From: Goniomonas avonlea
Taxonomy: Eukaryota > Cryptophyceae > Goniomonadida > Goniomonadaceae
DNA length: 10,187 nucleotides
Direction: 5' to 3'
Assembly: GCA_003573635.1 (NCBI GenBank)
Contig: QUTJ01031170.1
Coordinates: forward strand, 1 to 10,187
Each line of letters begins with the position of its first letter. The first letter of the stretch is position 1. Below the pieces are notes generated by a model. The model was not told the origin of the DNA. It saw only the letters and a list, made by a program, of their open reading frames with translations, and did not search any database. A program made the translations under genes and the position numbers. Below, piece after piece: positions 4,912 to 10,187 of this stretch.

Positions 4912-7724
4912 ATGGCGAGGCCTCTCCTTTTGTTCGCTGTGTCCGTGTCTTGCCTCTGCAGCGTACTTTCCCAGGATCAGGTGTCACCTACTGAAACAAT
5001 AGTCATAGCTTCTTCGAACTCCCGTCGTCCCCCAGAACCCAGAGTCCAGTGGCAACCAGAGCTGGAGACTATGATTGGCGAGTTCACTAACAGTAAGTTG
5101 TTGCACGTCCAGCTCCTTGAGTAACATGCGCAGAATCGTTAGGGCCATCTGCTGTTATCGTTGCTCCATCATCTGGCCAGATGTTTGCTCGAGAGCCTGA
5201 TGAGCCGCTCGAGCTGGTGGTAGAAGTCCACCCGACAAATTTCCTTTGGGGCGGAGGTCTGTATATCAGCAGATATGCCCGAGATCATGAGTTGACAACT
5301 TGGCAGTGGGCGGGAGTGTTCTTTTGCTTATCAACGGGAGCCTTTGGGGTCGGATGTACAGCCAAATCACAACGGTACCGGACCTCCAACCAGGAACCTG
5401 GACCCTCGAGGCCGTTCTGGGGACTGCTGCAGGATTTCTCACCGACGTCCGAAGTCCTCCTGTGACAATCCATGTAGTGAACATGGAAACAACACAGGGT
5501 TCGACCTTTGGTTCAGCCCGCCCCGATGGTAAGGGACACCCACCCTAAAGCAGCCTGACCCAGTTACAGGGGAGAACCTGCCTTTCCTGGATGTGCCCAG
5601 TTCCCCTTCATGTACAGCCGGTGAAACAAAAGAACTATACCCCGTGAAATCTCGGGCAGAGCTGGGTTACTTGTTGTCCGAGGTGCTCACCCGGCCCCTG
5701 TCCTGTGAATCTTCGACGCCGCTGATGCAGTGCATACAGGAAGACCGTAAGGAGGGAGTGCTCTCGGGTGTGGGGGCAGGCGAGTTTGCTGAGTCATTGC
5801 TCAGGTTTGTCTCTATCATCACAGTATCCTCACTTTGACCCGTGCTACGCCTGTCGGGTGCCTCCCCCTTGAATTATTTTGTTCAGATGTCCGCTGTCAG
5901 CCAACCTCTGACTGCAAGCCAGTGGCTTTGCACTCCGAGGTTGGCTGACAGTATGCGGGGTTGTTGGTGCTGGCTGACAGTGGGGTCTTGCACTTTTTGT
6001 GCGGTGACTTTGCACCTGGGGTTGGCAGCGCGTCTGTCTTTGTGGGTACTGACGGTGCTCTTTAGAGGCTGGAGGACAGTGGAGACCTTGCATTTGGTCG
6101 ACTCCTACATCCCTACTGTAAGCTCCGTTCTGGCGTGCTTATTGCCATTTGTTTGATTGCTGTTCCCTCAGTGCTATTTTATATGATGGCCGCATGCTCA
6201 TGCAACCTATGACAAGACCTTGACACCACAGTTCCGCACTTGCATGCTGTGTCCAGTGACCTTGACACCACAGTTACGCACCTGCATGATGTGCCCAGTG
6301 ACCTTGACACCCCAGTAACGCACTTGCAGGATGTACCCAGTGAGCAATTCATGGCGGCGTTGAACGAGTTGCAGGCCATTCGTACAAACATGCTCACAGC
6401 CATGGCCGTTTGGCACCGCCCGGTGTGTTGCCCCTCCTCTCCCCTCCCCCTTTCCTCCCCGTGGTGTCCGCTTGTGTCCTCTCTCTCCCCCCCCCCTCGT
6501 TTCTGTTTTGATTCAGACATGAAGAACCATGTGTCGCATGTCACAACTCGATATGGCCGATTTCCTCCCTACGCGCCAGCAGATCAGATCTTTGGCATGC
6601 TAACTCACTGCGTTGTTGTTTTGTTTGCAAGCAAGACAACATCGAAGGCTCAGGAAGGCAAGAGAGAGGGGGGGGGGGGAGAACAACAAACCTTCCGCAT
6701 CGCGGCCCGTTTTGGTGCATCTTGCTCAAAACGCAAACACTGCAACACACAGTCATGGAAGAAAACGAGGGGATCACCTTCTTGTTCCCGTTCATCCCGC
6801 TTGTATGCAACACCACACAACAGACGTCGGGGACGCTTTGGCTTGAGACTCGCGCACCCCCTCCCTCCTCCCCTGGAGGAGGGAGGAAAGGGGGAGGGAG
6901 GAGGGAGAGGGAGCGGAGGGAGAGAGGAGGGAGAGAGGTGGGAGGGAGCGGCGAAACGAGAGAGGGGATCCTGACCAGGGACACAGATCGAATTACTGCA
7001 GCAGTTTGAGCATGCAGGTCCCATCCACTACGCCGCCAACTCCCTCGATTTTGTCTACCTCGATTTTCATCATTACGACCACAAGGTACTGACTGACACT
7101 GCGTGTTCTCTCTTCCCACACTCTCACTCTCGCACTCACAACTCTTAGTCCAGTCTGTGAGTGTCGGTAGCCGTGTGTACGACATGGAATGCCCCGCCAC
7201 ATGTTGCAGGACTAACACAGCAACGAGCTTTTCACAAAACTTCCAGAGCGTCACGGCGCTGCTGGAGGCCTGGTGGCCCAAGCTCAACCATAACGGTATT
7301 CTCGCTGGGTCAGCGTATGCCCCGTGTGATCAAGTACGCCACCTTAGTGTGATTCCTTTCCAGACCTTCTCGCAATGTAGTTGTTGAGTGGTCCCCTTTT
7401 GTGCATTTGTCGGGTTTACTTGCGCGCAGAGTGCCCCCATCGAAGGAGAGCCGTCAAGATGCCGCAAAAACTGGGACGGGACAGAGGCAGGCGAACTCGG
7501 TGTTAAAGGTCCGTCGATTTGCCCCCCCCTCACCGGAGATGCTTCTCTTCATTTCTTACCGATCGCTTGCAGGCGCTGTGGACAAGTTCATGTCCGAACG
7601 CAATGCGCAGGTGATGCCTCGTGGAACCCATCATGTCCTGACTGTTCAGCAGGTGGAGGCAACAGGATCCGAGAAACCGCCACAGCTCCCATCCTTTTAT
7701 GCTCGCAAACCTTGTCCTCCCTAG
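4912..7724 (+). CDS. secreted or lumenal protein: beta-sandwich-like N-terminus plus SAM-methyltransferase (Methyltransf_24-like)
   Basis: The N-terminal exons 4912-5092, 5134-5256, 5307-5528 and 5570-5804 join in phase over introns of 41, 50 and 41 nt. The protein starts with a signal peptide (MARPLLLFAVSVSCLCSVLS, cleavage near residue 20). An in-frame upstream ATG would make it a type II anchor. Residues about 60-165 alternate like a beta sandwich: LELVVEVHP, SVLLLINGSLWG, GTWTLEAVLG, PPVTIHVV. Exon 4 ends with GVGAGEFAESLL (about 242-253), resembling the SAM-binding glycine loop of Methyltransf_24 enzymes (G.E.GV..GEFA..LL). The C-terminal exons 6987-7085, 7247-7333, 7430-7508 and 7573-7724 also join in phase: SLDFVYLDFHHYDH|SVTALLEAWWPKL then NGILAGSAY, then GVK|GAVDKF and PSFYARKP before the stop. 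This order matches the same family (SLDFVYLDA.H.Y..V..DL.AWWPKL..GG.LAG.DY ... GV..AVD.F ... PSW..KP). The methyl acceptor is unknown. One exon near 6517-6600 (HVTTRYGRFPPYAP) is likely, but exons between 5805 and 6986 are not resolved. Splitting into two genes is the main alternative. Confidence 0.7.
5895..5950. repeat. 56-base imperfect hairpin with 14-bp perfect outer arms
   Basis: TGTCAGCCAACCTC at 5895-5908 is the exact reverse complement of GAGGTTGGCTGACA at 5937-5950. Inside, GCAAGCCA at 5914-5921 pairs with TGGCTTTGC at 5923-5931 apart from one extra T, so the whole block can fold into a two-part stem with a one-base loop. Imperfect copies of the right arm follow (GCTGGCTGACAGT near 5968 and GGGGTTGGCAG near 6018). 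It lies in the long unresolved intron of the methyltransferase gene. Confidence 0.85.
6216..6341 (+). repeat. three tandem 42-bp repeats
   Basis: Copies at 6216-6257, 6258-6299 and 6300-6341 differ at only a few positions. The unit begins GACCTTGACACCACAGTTAC. Because 42 is a multiple of three, the plus frame reads a repeated 14-residue unit (DLDTTVTHLHDVPS and variants). It is then open into EQFMAALNELQAIRTNM. The frame has a stop at 6210-6212 and no obvious acceptor at the first copy, and the minus strand is open too. Whether it is an exon of the methyltransferase gene or intronic DNA is undecided. Confidence 0.9.
6851..6965. repeat. pyrimidine-to-purine switch with an 11-bp hairpin, then GA-rich tract
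   Basis: A C/T run changes abruptly to a G/A run. CTCCCTCCTCC at 6861-6871 and GGAGGAGGGAG at 6875-6885 form a perfect 11-bp inverted repeat around CCT. GGGAGGGAGGAGGG-type sequence then continues to about 6960. It lies in the intron before the acceptor at 6986 and is non-coding in composition. A related GA/G run sits near 6660-6682. Confidence 0.85.
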
Positions 7725-8011
7725 TCACCCACGCCCTCCCCTCATCGTTGAGTGTGGATTTTCCAGGCCGCGATTTTCCGTATGAACTGAGTGCCGGAAC
7801 AGCAATTGTAAATCTAACTGTCTCAGTTCCCAAGCTGTTCATTCGAAAACAACTGAATGGGCTGACATCTTTGTCATCCGGTTCAGTCTCAACTCGACTG
7901 TCAACAAACAAACTGCAACGCTCAGGCACTCGGAAATCAATTTTACAAAGGGCAGTTGTTCGCCAGGACCTTATACCGTAAGTCATTAGTTGCAAGCGAA
8001 ACCATTTGGAA
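7725..8011. other. convergent intergenic region
   Basis: It holds the 3' ends of the methyltransferase gene and of LSM6, which point at each other. I see no gene and no AATAAA polyadenylation signal on the plus strand. A short inverted repeat, GAACTGAG ... CTCAGTTC (near 7784 and 7822), is the only structure I noticed. Confidence 0.5.
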
Positions 8012-8401
8012 TCACTTTCTTTTTTGCGTGCTGATGTACAAGACTGCGTACCAATCTCGTCAGCGACGAAAAAACGAAATTCTGCTCACCATTGTTACCG
8101 CGGATGAAAGCGTCTCCGTACTTGTTCTTCAATTGACCGTTCACATATTCCTCAGTTTGTTCCATTGCAATGTTCATGTATCCGTCAAGGCACGCCAAAA
8201 CCCCTACGGGCGTTCAGCGCAAAGTCAGCCGCGCGAACCGCGCAGAACATACCTCGGTAATCAACACCGTTGTTCAGCTTGACCACAACCGGTCGGCCCA
8301 AGACCTGCAACACACATAAGTATCAAGTTTGAGCCGCAGAAAGCGCCGACCTGCTTGAGAAAATCGGACGGGGAGCGCTTGGTGGTGGTCTGCGAAGCCA
8401 T
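8012..8401 (-). CDS. LSM6: U6 snRNA-associated Sm-like protein LSm6
   Basis: Four exons, 8401-8351, 8304-8253, 8203-8090 and 8043-8012, join in phase over introns of 46, 48 and 46 nt, giving a complete 82-residue protein against 80 in human. It reads MASQTTTKRSPSDFLKQ|VLGRPVVVKLNNGVDYRG|VLACLDGYMNIAMEQTEEY ... DAFIRGNN|VLYISTQKRK. Sm1 (GRPVVVKLNNGVDYRGVLACLDGYMN) and Sm2 (AFIRGNNVLYIS) are both intact and almost identical to human LSm6. LSm6 is part of the Lsm2-8 ring that binds the 3' end of U6 snRNA in the nucleus and of the Lsm1-7 ring that promotes mRNA decapping in the cytoplasm. All introns are GT-AG. The gene is divergent from the dynein gene, with about 216 bases between start codons. 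Confidence 0.98.
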
Positions 8402-8480
8402 GGCGGCGCGTGTGTCAAGGACCTCATAAGGTCCGGCCTACTTAGAGAGCATCGTCAGCGTTCTGTAATAAAACAAATAG

Positions 8481-8500
8481 CACGCTCATATATAAGCGTG
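8481..8500. promoter_or_regulatory. palindromic TATA element in a divergent promoter
   Basis: CACGCTCATATATAAGCGTG is a 20-bp near-perfect palindrome (9 of 10 pairs match) with TATATAA at 8489-8495 in its middle. It lies 80 bases upstream of the LSM6 start codon (minus strand) and about 118 bases upstream of the proposed dynein start at 8618. The symmetric TATA core could serve both directions. Function is inferred from sequence and position only. Confidence 0.5.
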
Positions 8501-8617
8501 GTCGACCTCTGTGTCAATCCTTGTCAAAACCCAAAGGCAGTTGAAGCACAGCAAAACACAAAGGCCAGAGCCCGAAGCACAGTTGTCTCGCCGGAACACT
8601 GCATAGGAGCAGGGCGG

Positions 8618-10124
8618 ATGGCACAAACGTTTTACCATCGCCCCCCCTCTCTGTCTGCTGCAGGCGCCCGTGAGAAGCGCACAGAGCGAGCTTTCGAGCG
8701 CTTTCAGGACTACGAGTCAGCCGTCAGGGAAGGTGACGTTGTCGTCGAAAAACTCCTTGTGAGGCTTGCCCACATTGCTAAGAAGCACTTTTGCTCACTC
8801 GTACCAGGCCAAGAAACCGGATCCAGTTGCTGAGGAGCACAGTTACACTGGTAAGCGGGTGCCTGGCCAACACGTCAGGCGGTTTCCTGGCCACAAGACA
8901 ACAGCAGCGGATCTCGCTGGTGTGTTTCTACAGTTGGATGGCCAGACAGGGTTCTCACAGCCGTTATGTTTGCTAGGTGGTTCCAAGAGAGTCACTGGTG
9001 CCACTTCTCCAGATGAGAAGAAACGCAAGCCTACGCATTCGTACAGGGTGCAGCCACATCAGATTGTTCCACAACCAGTTCAGAAGAAGCCATTCCCATG
9101 GGAAATGCAGAATTCCCTGCGTCGCTCTGGCATTCGTGGGCATCAGGCTCAAGATCGAAAGGTGAAACACTATTTTGTTTACTTGGCGGTGCAGCCCGTT
9201 GATGCATTTCCAGGAACAATGGCGCGAAAGAGGAGGTGATCAGAGCGACGACGACGATGATGACTTGAAGGAACAGATTGAACTGATGGAGCGTCAAATG
9301 GAGGTGGAGGGAGAGGAGGGTTCCCCCCCGCGGGAGCGAGAGAATCCTGCACGACCCAAAGAACAGTCTCTCGAGGATCGGCTGGGCACAATTAACCCCC
9401 CGTCCTTCTTCCCCTTAGATTACTTTGACGACCAGTCCTATGAGATTGTTGACCCCCCAGCACTTGTGTTGGAGGCCAAATCACGGGACGACTCTGTGAC
9501 CGGCCACTCATTATGGCATGTGAATGAGCTCTCTGGAGGTGGCACTGAGTGGCGTCCGTGCACCATTCACGACTACCGCGCACTGGACGAGATGTATTTG
9601 ATCAGATGGGACTGCAACGGAAAACAGAAGTGGGTGTCGCGGCTTAACGTACTCTTCGAGGCTGAGGATGCAGACAACTTTCAGCACCGGAGACAGGTGC
9701 TTGAAACATGTGTTTGTCTGCGCAGTCCTAAAACTTTCTTCAGGTGGCGGTTGAGACCCGAGCGCGATCAGAGGCGCAAATGCGATACAACCGTACTGTG
9801 GATGCGATGTCTACCGAGTCACAGCTGCAGCTTCCAACTCAGCAATTTCGCCGTGTTGTGCATCGCGTGGGCCGTTACCTGACCGAGGGTGCTCTCAAGG
9901 CATGTCCTTTGCGTTGCTCTCAAATCCCGCTTTTTCGGGTTTTGTCTCTCGGATTGTGACCCCGCTGCAGTCGCACCAACCGTTGGTGGAGGAAGTGCTT
10001 TGCCACTACTCTCGCACCATCAACAAGCTTCAGTACGACATATGGCACCCCAACTCTCTGCCTGAGGAGGACAAACCAGAGAGACTTGCCGAGCTCATCC
10101 CCAACCCCTTCCTCGATCAAGAAG
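8618..10124 (+). CDS. axonemal dynein heavy chain, DNAH1-like, N-terminal part (continues off the right edge)
   Basis: Exons 8618-8758, 8808-8850, 8977-9161, 9214-9696, 9744-9899 and 9971-10124 join in phase, about 387 residues of a protein that normally exceeds 4000. Introns are 49, 126, 52, 47 and 71 nt. The first about 130 residues are variable and charged, including KPFPWEMQ and a QSDDDDDDLKEQ helix. Then come FFPLDYFDDQSYE, EWRPCTIHDY, YLIRWDCNGKQKWVSRLNVL, FEAEDADNF, MRYNRTVDAMSTES and HYSRTINKLQYD. This is the order seen in the N-terminal tail of inner-arm dynein heavy chains such as DNAH1 (FLPLE.FDD ... YLVQK ... WVPR..LLFLAEDP ... YNLYVDCMP ... MNKI.FD). The protein would be a ciliary motor; the motor ring lies outside the window. 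The start at 8618 is the first in-frame ATG downstream of the TATA element, but an exon starting at 8664 is also possible. The intron at 9900 appears to use a GC donor. A donor at 10125 leads into a CTCG-rich intron. Confidence 0.85.
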
Positions 10125-10141
10125 GTACTTGCGCCAGCCCC

Positions 10142-10187
10142 CTCCGTCGCTCGCTCTCTCTCGCTCGCTCGCTCGCTCTCTGCTCTC
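10142..10187. repeat. CTCG/CTCT low-complexity tract at the right edge
   Basis: A run of TCGCTCGCTCTCTCTCGCTC-type sequence occupies the start of the intron after the dynein exon that ends at 10124, and is cut by the window edge. The pyrimidine strand matches the coding strand, like other intronic CT tracts in this window. Confidence 0.8.

Noticed and set aside
6541-7287. Minus-strand open frame of 248 codons
   Set aside because: It is antisense to the well-supported methyltransferase exons at 6987-7085 and 7247-7333, and its middle is a Pro/Leu/Ser string from the GA tract.
1-10187. tRNA, rRNA or transposase genes
   Set aside because: I saw no tRNA cloverleaf signatures, no rRNA-like conserved blocks and no transposase or reverse-transcriptase motifs on either strand, though I could not run a covariance search.

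Overview
This window looks like a piece of nuclear genome from a flagellated, intron-rich, gene-dense microbial eukaryote. Every convincing gene is split by short GT-AG introns (mostly about 41-126 nt), and coding frames join across them with consistent phase. The products are eukaryotic: a spliceosomal/decay Sm-like protein (LSM6), a cyclophilin-33-type RRM, the N-terminus of an axonemal dynein heavy chain, a phosphatidylinositol-phosphate kinase fragment and a large E3-ligase-like protein. The dynein implies a motile cilium or flagellum. I cannot name the lineage from sequence alone. Abundant CT/GA tracts and the secreted class I methyltransferase would suit a protist or alga, but that is inference.

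Layout, left to right. 1-789: a possible exon end, then a G-rich minisatellite and low-complexity DNA. 790-987 (+): one exon carrying the MDYSLLL motif of PIP kinases, followed by a pyrimidine-rich tract. 1237-3290 (-): six-exon N-terminal part of a HECTD4/HERC/MYCBP2-like protein, reading towards the PIP-kinase exon. 3291-3407: short divergent promoter. 3408-3898 (+): two-exon stand-alone RRM gene of the PPIE/cyclophilin-33 type. 3895-4475 (-): unrecognised possible gene. 4912-7724 (+): secreted protein with an N-terminal beta-sandwich-like segment and a C-terminal SAM-methyltransferase domain; its central introns hold a long hairpin, a 42-bp tandem repeat and a purine/pyrimidine hairpin. 8012-8401 (-): complete four-exon LSM6. 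8402-8617: divergent promoter with a palindromic TATA element. 8618 to the right edge (+): 5' end of a DNAH1-like axonemal dynein heavy chain.

The genes do not form a pathway. LSM6 and the PPIE-type RRM both belong to RNA processing but are not adjacent. The notable organisation is two head-to-head pairs with very short shared promoters, tail-to-tail pairs with little or no spacer, and unusually small introns. There is no sign of a prokaryotic operon, phage, CRISPR array or transposase.
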